A stretch of 64,000 bases of DNA from Xylanibacter ruminicola Ga6B6 (GTDB lineage Bacteria; Bacteroidota; Bacteroidia; Bacteroidales; Bacteroidaceae). The DNA lies in assembly GCF_000687715.1 (NCBI RefSeq), contig NZ_JHXD01000006.1, positions 79,600 through 143,599 of the forward strand, written 5' to 3'. A model generated the notes under the pieces. The model did not search any database. It saw only the letters and a list, made by a program, of their open reading frames with translations, and was not told the DNA's origin. Made by a program: the position numbers and the translations under genes. The stretch's first letter is position 1. Every line of letters begins with the position of its first letter. Positions 53,193 through 62,077 of this stretch are shown in pieces.

Positions 53193-53833
53193 AAAAAGTA
53201 GTTAGAGGTGTATTGATGTTAATTATGTGGCTGTTTAATAAAGTGTATTCATATGATTTGAATAGACAGCTACATAGTTATTTTGATACCTTATATACTT
53301 TATGGATTAGGAATTCGCTAGGAGACTTAGGAAGGTGCTCATCAATAAGTAAACCCTGTAGTTTGCAAGGAGGGGGCTCAAAGAATATTGTAATCGGTCA
53401 TCATACGTCGATTCAGAGTCATGTTATCCTTGGCTGTTGGGTTAAATATGGAGAAATACAAACGTTTACTCCTACTTTGAAAATTGGTAATTATTGTAGT
53501 ATAGGTGAGTATAATCATATTACTGTTTGTAATAAAATCACCATTGGTGATGGGGTACTGACGGGACGTTATGTCTATATAGGCGACAACGCTCATGGTG
53601 GATTGTCCTGGGAGGAGGCTACAATCCCGCCTGCAAATCGTATGTTGAGATCCAAAGGAGAAGTGATGATAGGAAATAATGTCTGGATTGGTGATAAAGT
53701 GACAATATTAGGAGGTGTTTCTATTGGTGACAATGTGATCGTTGGGGCTAATAGTGTTGTAACGCAGAATGTTCCCTCAAATTGTATTGTTGCCGGAGTG
53801 CCTGCTAAGGTCGTGAGATGTTTGAACAAGTGA
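53189..53833 (+). CDS. left-handed beta-helix (hexapeptide) acyltransferase
   Basis: 214 residues of the CatB/WbbJ type. Hexapeptide repeats run through NIVIGHHTSIQSHVILGCWV, KIGNYCSIGEYNHITVCNKITIGDGVLTGRYVYIGDN and the C-terminal block NNVWIGDKVTILGGVSIGDNVIVGANSVVTQNVPSNCIVAGVPAKVVR. The likely catalytic His is in GDNAHGG near residue 132. An N-terminal hydrophobic segment (GVLMLIMWLFNKVYSY) may associate it with the membrane. It could N-acetylate the amino sugar made by the upstream genes (an FdtC role) or O-acetylate the polymer. Confidence 0.85.
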   Translation: MKKVVRGVLMLIMWLFNKVYSYDLNRQLHSYFDTLYTLWIRNSLGDLGRCSSISKPCSLQGGGSKNIVIGHHTSIQSHVILGCWVKYGEIQTFTPTLKIGNYCSIGEYNHITVCNKITIGDGVLTGRYVYIGDNAHGGLSWEEATIPPANRMLRSKGEVMIGNNVWIGDKVTILGGVSIGDNVIVGANSVVTQNVPSNCIVAGVPAKVVRCLNK

Positions 53834-53845
53834 TTTTTAGCGATT

Positions 53846-55246
53846 ATGATTTTTAATTCATTTAATTTTGTAGTTTTCTTTCCTCTTATTTTCCTTTTGT
53901 ATTATATCATTCCTGTCAGATTTGGTAAGGCAAGGAATGCTTTCTTACTTTTTGTAAGCTACTTACTTTATCTACAGTGGAAACCAATATATGCTTTATT
54001 TCTACTGGGGGTGACACTAGTTACTTACTTTTCAGCTTTGTTACTGCCTAAGGTAAGCAAGCCTTATTTATTATTGGTGGCAAGCGTATTGTTGACTATT
54101 TTTCCGTTGTTTTTCTTTAAATATTTCAATTTTGTCAATGAGAGTTTATTGGGGGTACTAGAATTGATAGGAATAAGATGGAATATAAATGGCCTTAATT
54201 GGGCAATTCCTGTAGGCATTTCTTTTTTTACATTTCAAGCATTAGGATATTTATGGGATGTTTATTACAAAAGGATAGAAGCAGAAAATGACTTTTTATC
54301 ATATGCCTTGTTTATATCTTTTTTTCCATCGATATTATCAGGTCCAATTAATAAAGCATCATTAGTAATACCCCAAATTAAGAATTTGCGTACTTATTTT
54401 GATTATGAAAAAGCTGTTAAGGGGGCAAGATTTCTTCTCTGGGGTATGTTTATGAAAGTGGCAGTTGCTGATAGACTAGCCATTTTCGTTGATACAGTTT
54501 ATGAGGACTATATGGCGAATACAGGTTTGACCTGTTTTGCAGCAAGTGTGTTTTATAGCCTACAAATTTATGCGGATTTCGCAGGTTATTCTTTAATGGC
54601 TATTGGTGTTGGAAAAATATTGGGTTTTGAGTTGACAGAGAATTTTCGTCGTCCTTATTTTGCTGTAAGTGTAACTGAATTTTGGCATCGCTGGCATATA
54701 TCTTTATCTACCTGGTTAAAAGATTATATTTATATTCCTTTAGGAGGTAGTAGATGTTCAAAAGGCCGTAATTATTGGAATATATTTGTAACTTTTTTTG
54801 TTAGTGGAATATGGCATGGCGCCAACTGGACTTTTATTATTTGGGGATGTGTGCATGGAATTTGTCAAATTTTTGAAAAAATACTTGGGCAGCAGAAGAA
54901 TAATTATGGTTTAATGGGCACGATAATAAAGATTCTATTAACCTTCTTAATCGTTAATTTTGCTTGGATTTTTTTTCGTATGCCAACAATATCTGATGCT
55001 TTGGGTATGATAATCCATATCTTCGATATATCACAGCCTATGACGGTAGACATTCCACAAAAATCTCATCTACTAGTTCTATTCATTCTTATAGCAAAAG
55101 ATTTTTTAGATGAATATTATTCCAAATTAAAAAACTTGTTTGATAAAAGTATATTGATTAGATGGAGCATCTATATAATCGTTTTTGTTATTATTATGTT
55201 GCAGGGAGTGTTTGGTGCAGATCAGTTTATTTATGTTGGTTTTTAA
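53846..55246 (+). CDS. MBOAT family O-acyltransferase (AlgI/DltB-like)
   Basis: A 466-residue integral membrane protein with about 10-12 hydrophobic segments. MIFNSFNFVVFFPLIFLLYYIIPVR is the standard start. EFWHRWHISLSTWLKDYIYIPLGGSR (His281, His284) and the catalytic GIWHGANWTFIIWG (His324) are clear. It moves acyl groups, usually acetyl, across the inner membrane for transfer to polysaccharide. The next gene (13-nt gap) encodes an SGNH-like membrane protein, the usual partner that completes transfer in the periplasm. Confidence 0.93.
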   Translation: MIFNSFNFVVFFPLIFLLYYIIPVRFGKARNAFLLFVSYLLYLQWKPIYALFLLGVTLVTYFSALLLPKVSKPYLLLVASVLLTIFPLFFFKYFNFVNESLLGVLELIGIRWNINGLNWAIPVGISFFTFQALGYLWDVYYKRIEAENDFLSYALFISFFPSILSGPINKASLVIPQIKNLRTYFDYEKAVKGARFLLWGMFMKVAVADRLAIFVDTVYEDYMANTGLTCFAASVFYSLQIYADFAGYSLMAIGVGKILGFELTENFRRPYFAVSVTEFWHRWHISLSTWLKDYIYIPLGGSRCSKGRNYWNIFVTFFVSGIWHGANWTFIIWGCVHGICQIFEKILGQQKNNYGLMGTIIKILLTFLIVNFAWIFFRMPTISDALGMIIHIFDISQPMTVDIPQKSHLLVLFILIAKDFLDEYYSKLKNLFDKSILIRWSIYIIVFVIIMLQGVFGADQFIYVGF

Positions 55247-55259
55247 TTAAAAGAGCAGT

Positions 55260-56183
55260 ATGAAAAAGTTCTTAATAAGAATTTGTGTGTTCTTTATAAT
55301 TATCTTCCTTATAGATATCTTTATAGGGCGGGTCCTTTCATATATGGTTGCTAATGCAAAAGATGGTGACTTTAAGGCCTGTAATTATATTTGTGACGAA
55401 TCATTAGATGACATTCTTGTTTTCGGTTCTTCACGTGCTGTTCGTCATTATAATCCTTCTATCATTGGTGATTCGTTAGGAATGGCATGTTTTAATTGTG
55501 GACAAGATGGCATGGGGGTTATATTAAATTATGGACGTTATCAATTGCATTGTCAAAATCATAGGCCTAAGCTAATAATTTATGATATATTACCTGCATT
55601 TGACTTGTTGAAAAACGACAACCATAAATATCTTAAGTGGTTAATGCCATATTATGATAAAAAAGGAATCCCAGATATTTTTGATTCTGTTGATTTTGCA
55701 GAGTTTTTCAAGATGCGGAGTATGATGTATCGATATAATTCTATTTATATCAATGTAATAGCTAATTATGTTCCAACAAATTGTTCTAGAAATATAGGTT
55801 ATAAACCTATAGACGTATCAGTTGATACAATAATAATCAATGATCATAGAAAAGAGTCTGTTTTGACTTATGATTCTGTAAAGATAGCTTTTCTTAATAA
55901 AATGTTAGATTTGTCAAAGGAAACAGTTTTTGTGTTTGTTGTGTCACCGATTTTTTATGAATTTGATACGACTCCCTTAGAATTAGTAAAAAAGATGTGT
56001 AAAGAAAAGGGGGCGCATTATATTGACTTCTCAAACCATCCAAAATACAATCATAATGTTAGCTACTTTTCGGATGGCGTACATATGAATAAGAGAGGAG
56101 CAGATGAATTTTCTCGAGACTTAGTACGTGAATTGAAACAAAGAAAAATTTTACAAATACATAACTATGACAGAAAGGATTAA
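55260..56183 (+). CDS. membrane-anchored SGNH-like protein, MBOAT partner
   Basis: 307 residues with an N-terminal membrane anchor (ICVFFIIIFLIDIFIGRVL). The GDSL/SGNH blocks are modified: block I DDILVFGSSRAVRHYNPSIIG with the nucleophile at Ser57/58, an Asn-containing FNCGQDGMG block, and the C-terminal YFSDGVHMNKRGADEFS carrying the Asp-x-x-His pair. It faces the periplasm and, by analogy with AlgX/DltD-type partners, probably transfers acyl groups from the MBOAT protein to the polymer. It overlaps the next gene by 17 nt. Confidence 0.82.
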   Translation: MKKFLIRICVFFIIIFLIDIFIGRVLSYMVANAKDGDFKACNYICDESLDDILVFGSSRAVRHYNPSIIGDSLGMACFNCGQDGMGVILNYGRYQLHCQNHRPKLIIYDILPAFDLLKNDNHKYLKWLMPYYDKKGIPDIFDSVDFAEFFKMRSMMYRYNSIYINVIANYVPTNCSRNIGYKPIDVSVDTIIINDHRKESVLTYDSVKIAFLNKMLDLSKETVFVFVVSPIFYEFDTTPLELVKKMCKEKGAHYIDFSNHPKYNHNVSYFSDGVHMNKRGADEFSRDLVRELKQRKILQIHNYDRKD

Positions 56184-56769
56184 AAGAGTACTAAGAAGGA
56201 TACTTAATTCTTTCTTTAGGGGCAATAACTTGCTATTTGCAATTGCTAAAGCGCAATTGAGGGATAATGCATTGAGTATAGGAAACTCTACAGACTTAAG
56301 AAATGTAAAGATCTTAATGAATGGAAAGGGCAATTCTGTCATAATAGGCGAACATTGTTCTTTGTCAGGTTTGATTATATATATGAATGGAGATAATAAT
56401 CAACTAATAATAGGTGATTGTGTTAAAGTAAACGCTACAGGATTGGCTCCTACTTGTTTTAATGCTTGTGATGGCTGTACTATAAAGATTGATTCCAACT
56501 GTCTTTTCTCGAATAGTATTGAAATACATACTACTGATTATCACAAATTATACTCTGATAATGATTGCTATAATATTCCGCAAGATGTACATATCGGTAG
56601 TCATACATGGGTTGGACTTCGTACCTTGATTATGAAAGGAGTTAATTTGGCACCTAATACAGTTGTCGGTGCTAATTCTGTAGTTACGAAATCGTATGAT
56701 GAAAGTAATGTTGTTCTTGCTGGTATTCCTGCAAAGATAGTTAAAAAGAATGTTGAATGGGACTTTTGA
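56167..56769 (+). CDS. hexapeptide-repeat acyltransferase
   Basis: 200 residues. A basic N-terminal helix, then a left-handed beta-helix: NSVIIGEHCSLSGLIIYMNGDNNQLIIGDCVKVN, CTIKIDSNCLFSNSIEIHTTDYHKLY (catalytic His likely in HTTDYH near residue 120), DVHIGSHTWVGLRTLIMKGVNLAPNTVVGANSVVTK and AGIPAKIVKKNVEWDF. It is an acetyl-CoA-dependent O- or N-acetyltransferase on a sugar; the acceptor is unknown. It is the second protein of this fold in the cassette. Confidence 0.87.
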   Translation: MTERIKRVLRRILNSFFRGNNLLFAIAKAQLRDNALSIGNSTDLRNVKILMNGKGNSVIIGEHCSLSGLIIYMNGDNNQLIIGDCVKVNATGLAPTCFNACDGCTIKIDSNCLFSNSIEIHTTDYHKLYSDNDCYNIPQDVHIGSHTWVGLRTLIMKGVNLAPNTVVGANSVVTKSYDESNVVLAGIPAKIVKKNVEWDF

Positions 56770-56784
56770 ATGTTTTAAAATGTT

Positions 56785-57891
56785 ATGCAAATAGATAATA
56801 AATTAAATGCGCGTGTAATAGCTTTTTATTTACCTCAATTTCATCCAACCCCAGAAAATGATGAGTGGTGGGGGAAAGGTTTTACAGAGTGGACATGTAT
56901 TGGAAAAGCAAAACCACTTTATCGTGGTCATTATCAGCCAAGGATTCCTGCTGATTTAGGCTATTATGATTTACGAGTGCCTGAAACAAGAAATGCTCAG
57001 GCAGAGATGGCAAAAGAGGCTGGAGTTGAAGGCTTTTGTTATTGGCATTATTGGTTTGGTAATGGTAAACGGCTTTTAGAGCGACCTTTTGATGAGGTCT
57101 TAAAGAGCGGTACACCAGACTTCCCATTTATGTTGGGTTGGGCAAATCATTCTTGGTATGCAAAATTGTGGGATAAAGACACTTCAAAAGATAAGTTACT
57201 GATAGAACAAACATATCCAGGAATAGAAGATTATAAAGCACATTTCGAATACGTTTTGCAAGCTTTTCGAGATCATAGATACATAAAGGATGGAGAAAAA
57301 CCCCTATTCCTGATATTTCGTCCTTTCGATTTGCCTGATGGTTTTATAGACTGCTGGCAGCAGTTGGCTAAGGAGGCTGGATTTAAAGATGGTATTTCGT
57401 TTATTGGGGTCTGCCGTTTTTTTGAAAACTCTGTTGAATTACTAGATAAAGGATACAATTATGTATGCACAGAGCGACTTGGTATATATTATGAAAGGGA
57501 TTTTTCAATACCTAAAAAAATCTTCCAACATATAAAGGCAATGTTTACGAGGAAGCCATTGCAGTGCTTTGAGTATCGGGACTTTGTAAAGTCTTTGGTT
57601 GTTGAAGATGAAGATAAAAAAGTAGAGTATATACCTTCTGTTGTTCCTAATTGGGATCATTCTCCTCGCAGTGGTAAGAAGAGTCTGATTCTTCATAATT
57701 CTACTCCATTTTATTTTAAAGAATATCTGGATAGTATTTTGAACATTATAAAAGTCAAACCTTTAGAGAAACGTTTCTTGTTTATTAAATCTTGGAATGA
57801 ATGGGGAGAAGGTAATTATTTGGAACCTGACCTAAGATTTGGAAGAGGTTATCTGGATGCTTTAAAAGAGAGTCTGACTCAAGAACTTTGA
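56785..57891 (+). CDS. WbsX-type protein (GH99-like domain)
   Basis: 368 residues, no signal peptide. ARVIAFYLPQFHPTPENDEWWGKGFTEWTCIGKAKPLYRGHYQPRIPADLGYYDLR and GVEGFCYWHYWFGNGKRLLERPFDEVL are hallmarks of the WbsX/glycosyltransferase-WbsX family. The C-terminal FIKSWNEWGEGNYLEPDLRFGRGYLDAL is equally typical. Members sit in O-antigen and capsule loci and resemble GH99 folds. Whether they transfer or trim sugars is unsettled. It overlaps the next gene at TGATG. Confidence 0.9.
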   Translation: MQIDNKLNARVIAFYLPQFHPTPENDEWWGKGFTEWTCIGKAKPLYRGHYQPRIPADLGYYDLRVPETRNAQAEMAKEAGVEGFCYWHYWFGNGKRLLERPFDEVLKSGTPDFPFMLGWANHSWYAKLWDKDTSKDKLLIEQTYPGIEDYKAHFEYVLQAFRDHRYIKDGEKPLFLIFRPFDLPDGFIDCWQQLAKEAGFKDGISFIGVCRFFENSVELLDKGYNYVCTERLGIYYERDFSIPKKIFQHIKAMFTRKPLQCFEYRDFVKSLVVEDEDKKVEYIPSVVPNWDHSPRSGKKSLILHNSTPFYFKEYLDSILNIIKVKPLEKRFLFIKSWNEWGEGNYLEPDLRFGRGYLDALKESLTQEL

Positions 57892-58862
57892 TGTATATGA
57901 TAAATATATTTTTATATCTCCACAAACTGTTTTATGGAGCAAATGAATTAAATCACTATAAAAGAAGTTGTAAGGTTAAGTGGCTTGTGTGCCTTATTTC
58001 TTTTATAACAGTAAAGGTGACCTTCTTCTACTATATGAAACTTCGTGAAAGGTTTGGATTACTTCCTGCTTTACGAGGGCAGAAGAATGATTCTATAATT
58101 GTGTCATTAACTTCTTTTCCTGCTCGGGTTAATGATGTATGGATGGTCGTTGATTCGATTTGCCGACAGAAAATGCTGCCTGCATCTATAAATTTGTATC
58201 TATGCGAAGAGGAATTCCCTCAGAAAAAAGTACCTTCTAATCTTGAAAGATATGAGAAGCTTGGACTTAAAATTATTTGGGTTGATAAAAATTTGAAACC
58301 TCATCTTAAGTATTATTATGCATTGAGGGACAATCCCCAAAAATATGTGATAACAATAGATGATGATATCTATTATAGAGATGATTTAATTTCTAGGCTT
58401 TGGGGCATGTCGCAGTTGAATCCTGGCGTAATCTGTGCAACAAGGGCAACAAAGATCCTCAATGATAAGTTAGAATTAGGAATATATAATCAGTGGGGTA
58501 GAGGCCAGAGTGAGCCTATAGGAACTTCATTTAATTACCTTGCATTAGGCACTTTCGGTGTTATATATCCACCAGGTGTATTTGAAAATTCTGGCCTGTT
58601 TAATGATGAAAGTATTGTGAGAAATTGTTTGAAGGCAGATGACCTATGGCTCAAATGTCATGAAATCCTTTGCGAGATACCTGTTGCAACGGGTAGCTTT
58701 TATACCCAGTCTATAGAAATTATGGGCAGCCAGATGGTTTCACTTCGTTCCTCTAATTGTTGTGAAACAGAGAAGGGGGGAAACGACGTGCAATGGGAAA
58801 ATCTGGATTACGAATATGGGACTAATAAAAAATTGGTTGACTTAGTGAAAAAGGAAATGTAG
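57891..58862 (+). CDS. glycosyltransferase (GT2-like, capsule type)
   Basis: 323 residues from the ATG at 57891, overlapping the previous stop by 1 nt; the TTG 3 nt earlier is less likely. SIIVSLTSFPARVNDVWMVVDSICRQKMLPASINLYLCEEEFP is near 60-105, and YVITIDDDIYYRDDLISRLW near 145-165 carries the DDD metal-binding motif. The N-terminal hydrophobic stretch (LVCLISFITVKVTFFYYM) suggests membrane attachment. Donor and acceptor are unknown. Confidence 0.85.
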   Translation: MYMINIFLYLHKLFYGANELNHYKRSCKVKWLVCLISFITVKVTFFYYMKLRERFGLLPALRGQKNDSIIVSLTSFPARVNDVWMVVDSICRQKMLPASINLYLCEEEFPQKKVPSNLERYEKLGLKIIWVDKNLKPHLKYYYALRDNPQKYVITIDDDIYYRDDLISRLWGMSQLNPGVICATRATKILNDKLELGIYNQWGRGQSEPIGTSFNYLALGTFGVIYPPGVFENSGLFNDESIVRNCLKADDLWLKCHEILCEIPVATGSFYTQSIEIMGSQMVSLRSSNCCETEKGGNDVQWENLDYEYGTNKKLVDLVKKEM

Positions 58863-58906
58863 GCAATTGAGCAGATAATTATATATTAAGAATTGTTATA
58901 TTGTAA

Positions 58907-60118
58907 ATGAGGATATATTTGCGTTACTTTCCAATTTTGTTTGCAATCTTTGCTGTTGCATCTGTTTCCCCCTTCGTTTTATGCCTTTTTTATTTCTTCT
59001 ATTTCTACAAGAAATATGAGGTGTCTGAAGAAGGGTTGATAGGTGTTGTCATGCTGTCGGCTGTAGTAATTGGCGCTATTAATGCAGTTAAAGTACCAGA
59101 TAATGATTTGGAGGAGTATATATATTTGTACCATTTAAGTAAGGATATGTCTTTAGGACAGTATATTTGGGTAGGGTCGACAGCTGGAGGACTTGAAAGT
59201 GTAAAAGAGCCTTTCTATCCAGTGATCGTGTGGATTCTTAATAAACTTTGTTGTGATAACGAGGCGCTATTTAAATTCCTGTTTACTGTCATCAACTATT
59301 CCTTATTGAATATTTCAGTTGTTATTGTTGGAAAAAAGAATAACATAAATCATTTGTATATTCTATTCGGTTTGTTTTTAATGACATTTATTCCTTACAT
59401 ATTTACGTTGTCTTTACAGATATTGAGGCAGTTTATGGCAGGGGCCATTTTTATGATGATTTTGAGTCTTAGATGCTTTTCGTCGGTTCGTATTTGGAAG
59501 TTGGGCATAGTGTCATTTCTTATGATATTAGTGCATTCTTCTAGTTTATTCTTTGTGCCATTTCTGTTTCTTAAAGGTTTTGATAAAAAATGGTCTGATG
59601 CAAAGTGGTTATATATTGGAATATTGTTGTTTTTTGTCTTAATCCAAGTGGTTTCTCTGTTTTTGGTAGGGGCATTGGGTGGGTTAGACAATTCTCTTGG
59701 TTATGCATTGGAAAGAGCTTCTCAAGATACACAATTTGAAAGTGAGGGATTGGGTATTGTTGCAGTTGCCCTTCTGCTGATTGTTATTTGCTGTTCATAT
59801 CATATTTCTGTTGTTAGTGAAATAAAGGACAATCCTGGTATTCGGCGATTTTTTAATGTTCCCCTTTTCCTGTGTTTTTTTGTCCTGATAAATCTTCGAC
59901 AAAAAGAGCTTGCCTTGCGCATGTTGTTCTTTTCATATCCTTTTGTTCCAATTATTGCAATGATTTACTCTAATTTGAAGAGTGTTAGGAGTGGTATTAT
60001 TATGATGGTTTCAATACCGGTCTTGCTGTTCTTCCTTGTTTATATGGAATTTGGTGTTTGGACATATGAAGTCCCATTTTCAGTTTTCTTTACTCCACTT
60101 TTTTGTTATTTTATATAG
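58907..60118 (+). CDS. EpsG-family polymerase (Wzy-type)
   Basis: A 403-residue inner-membrane protein with about 10-12 hydrophobic segments. The EpsG pattern is clear: PDNDLEEYIYLYHLSKDMSLGQYIWVGS...ESVKEPFYPVIVWILNKL near residues 65-115, then LQILRQFMAGAIFMMILSLRCF near 170-190 and MILVHSSSLFFVPFLFL near 205. It probably joins flipped repeat units in the periplasm. It has no domains for sugar nucleotide binding. The 44 nt before it are AT-rich with no clear promoter. Confidence 0.87.
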   Translation: MRIYLRYFPILFAIFAVASVSPFVLCLFYFFYFYKKYEVSEEGLIGVVMLSAVVIGAINAVKVPDNDLEEYIYLYHLSKDMSLGQYIWVGSTAGGLESVKEPFYPVIVWILNKLCCDNEALFKFLFTVINYSLLNISVVIVGKKNNINHLYILFGLFLMTFIPYIFTLSLQILRQFMAGAIFMMILSLRCFSSVRIWKLGIVSFLMILVHSSSLFFVPFLFLKGFDKKWSDAKWLYIGILLFFVLIQVVSLFLVGALGGLDNSLGYALERASQDTQFESEGLGIVAVALLLIVICCSYHISVVSEIKDNPGIRRFFNVPLFLCFFVLINLRQKELALRMLFFSYPFVPIIAMIYSNLKSVRSGIIMMVSIPVLLFFLVYMEFGVWTYEVPFSVFFTPLFCYFI

Positions 60119-60124
60119 TTTACT

Positions 60125-61036
60125 ATGCAATACGCTCCAATTGTAATATTTGCTTTTAATCGACTGAATTCATTGAAAGCATGTGTAGCAGCTTTACAAA
60201 CAAATATTGAAGCTTTGGACAGTGACCTCATTGTTTGGGTTGATGGCCCTCGTCGTGACAAAAATGGCGAGAAGGAAAAAGTAGAATTGGTAAGGAATTA
60301 TGTTAAAACAATATCTGGATTTAGGTCTGTGACATACCATTTCTCGGAAGAAAACAAGAAGTTAGGTCCTTCGATTATAGATGGTGTTACTCAAATCGTT
60401 AATCAGTATGGAAAGGTTATTGTTGTTGAAGATGACCTTATAGCCAGTAGAAATTTTTTGGCATATATGAATTTCGGTCTTAATCGATATGAACAGAATC
60501 AAGAAGTCTGGTCAATATGCGGATTTAGTTGTAAGATGAAAGTTCCGAAAGGATATCAGGCTGACGCATATTTCTGTCCGCGTAGTTCTTCGTGGGGATG
60601 GGCAACGTGGAAAAATCGTTGGCTGTCTTGTGATTGGGAATTAAAAGATTGGGATGAAGTTGTCAAAAATGGTAAAGCATTTAATCGTTGGGGAGGAAGT
60701 GATTGTTTTGGAATGCTAAAAGGTTGGCACGAAGGCCGTAACCAATCGTGGGCTATACGTTTTTGTTATAACCAGTTTGTGAACAATGCATTATCGCTAT
60801 TTCCTGTTGTAAGCAAGATTGATAATGAGGGCTTTGACGGAAGTGGTACCAATTGTAAGCAATATAGTCGCTATAAATTTGATTTTGATACAACAGACAA
60901 TAAGGATTTCCTGTTGCCTGATAGTATGGATGTTAATAAGACGTTGTTAAGGCAGTTCTTATGGTATTACTCCATACCTCTTCGAGTTTATAGTAAACTG
61001 AGGTATATTATTGATGATCTCAGAATGCTATTGTAA
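60125..61036 (+). CDS. glycosyltransferase (GNT-I/GT2-like)
   Basis: 303 residues. It starts MQYAPIVIFAFNRLNSLKACVAALQTNIEA and has the metal-binding KVIVVEDDLIASRNFLAYMN near residues 98-117. The motif SSSWGWATWKNRW near 155-167 is typical of this bacterial sugar-transferase group, and W-x-I-R-F-C-Y near 217 supports it. It has no membrane segment. It follows the polymerase gene by 6 nt. Confidence 0.87.
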   Translation: MQYAPIVIFAFNRLNSLKACVAALQTNIEALDSDLIVWVDGPRRDKNGEKEKVELVRNYVKTISGFRSVTYHFSEENKKLGPSIIDGVTQIVNQYGKVIVVEDDLIASRNFLAYMNFGLNRYEQNQEVWSICGFSCKMKVPKGYQADAYFCPRSSSWGWATWKNRWLSCDWELKDWDEVVKNGKAFNRWGGSDCFGMLKGWHEGRNQSWAIRFCYNQFVNNALSLFPVVSKIDNEGFDGSGTNCKQYSRYKFDFDTTDNKDFLLPDSMDVNKTLLRQFLWYYSIPLRVYSKLRYIIDDLRMLL

Positions 61037-61060
61037 ATGTTTTTTTGATGAGTGATTGTT

Positions 61061-62056
61061 ATGATGTATTTCTGCACTCTATACGATTCTAACTATATTA
61101 GTAAGGGGCTAGCTCTATATCTTTCAATAGCCAAATGCTCTAGTGATTTCACGATGTATGTAATGGCTATGGATCGGAAATGTCAAGAGATGTTGAATGC
61201 TCTAGCATTTGACGGTATGGTTGTAGAATGTATAGAAGAAATCAATGATCCTAAACTGGATGAAGCAAAGGGTAATCGTTCACGTGCAGAATTTTGCTGG
61301 ACATGTGGTTCATATGTAACCCATTATTTCCTTGATAAATATGCATTACCGGATATTGCTTATTTAGATTCTGATCTTATGTTCTTTAATTCACCACAGG
61401 TAATTTTTGATGAGTTAAAAAGGAAAAAGGCATCAGTTGGTATTTCACCTCATTTTACAAAACATCCTTTGTTCGGAAAATATTGTGTACAATACGTATA
61501 CTTCAAGAATGATAAAGATGGAAGAGCCTGTTTGCAATGGTGGAAAGATGAATGTCTGAAGTGGTGCTATTCACGTGTCGAAAATGGAAAGTATGGCGAT
61601 CAGAAATATTTGGATGATTTTGCTAATCATTTTAGTCATGTTTGCGAAATAGAGAATCGAGGAACTGGTGTTGCTTATTGGAACATGTATGATTATTTGT
61701 TTGAAGGTGGTAATACATATTATAAAGATGTTAAGTGGCCTACAGTATTCTTCCATTATAGTGGAATAAAGGTTCAAGTAAAAGATGGCATATTATCGTT
61801 TTATCATACAATGTATCTTACAAGAGACATTAGAAAAACGTTTATTGAACCTTATGCAGAATTGATGAAGAATACTTTTGCTAATTATTTAAACACCCCA
61901 ATAAAAGAGGTGGTTATAACACCGCTTGATAAATGGAACTATGTATTAAAGACTGTAGCTTACTGCCTAAACAAGTTTCTCCCTGTTGACTGGGCAATAG
62001 CGCAAGTTATGAAGATAAAGTATAAAGAAAGTCATAAACCATATAGTGAGAAGTGA
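61061..62056 (+). CDS. GT8-like glycosyltransferase
   Basis: 331 residues from the ATG at 61061; an in-frame GTG at 61052 is less likely. MMYFCTLYDSNYISKGLALYLSIAKCSSDFTMYVMAMD is a GT-A start, with the metal-binding IAYLDSDLMFFNSP near residues 105-118. VFFHYSGIKVQ near 230 resembles the C-terminal His motif of GT8 and related families. It is cytosolic and adds one sugar of the unit. Confidence 0.83.
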   Translation: MMYFCTLYDSNYISKGLALYLSIAKCSSDFTMYVMAMDRKCQEMLNALAFDGMVVECIEEINDPKLDEAKGNRSRAEFCWTCGSYVTHYFLDKYALPDIAYLDSDLMFFNSPQVIFDELKRKKASVGISPHFTKHPLFGKYCVQYVYFKNDKDGRACLQWWKDECLKWCYSRVENGKYGDQKYLDDFANHFSHVCEIENRGTGVAYWNMYDYLFEGGNTYYKDVKWPTVFFHYSGIKVQVKDGILSFYHTMYLTRDIRKTFIEPYAELMKNTFANYLNTPIKEVVITPLDKWNYVLKTVAYCLNKFLPVDWAIAQVMKIKYKESHKPYSEK

Positions 62057-62077
62057 TTTGGCGGTGATAGATTTTGT

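Noticed and set aside
57888..57893. TTG start for the glycosyltransferase at 57891
   Set aside because: The ATG 3 nt later overlaps the previous stop as TGATG, the usual coupling in this cassette. TTG starts at 45429 and 35111 and GTG at 61052 were rejected in favour of nearby ATG codons as well.
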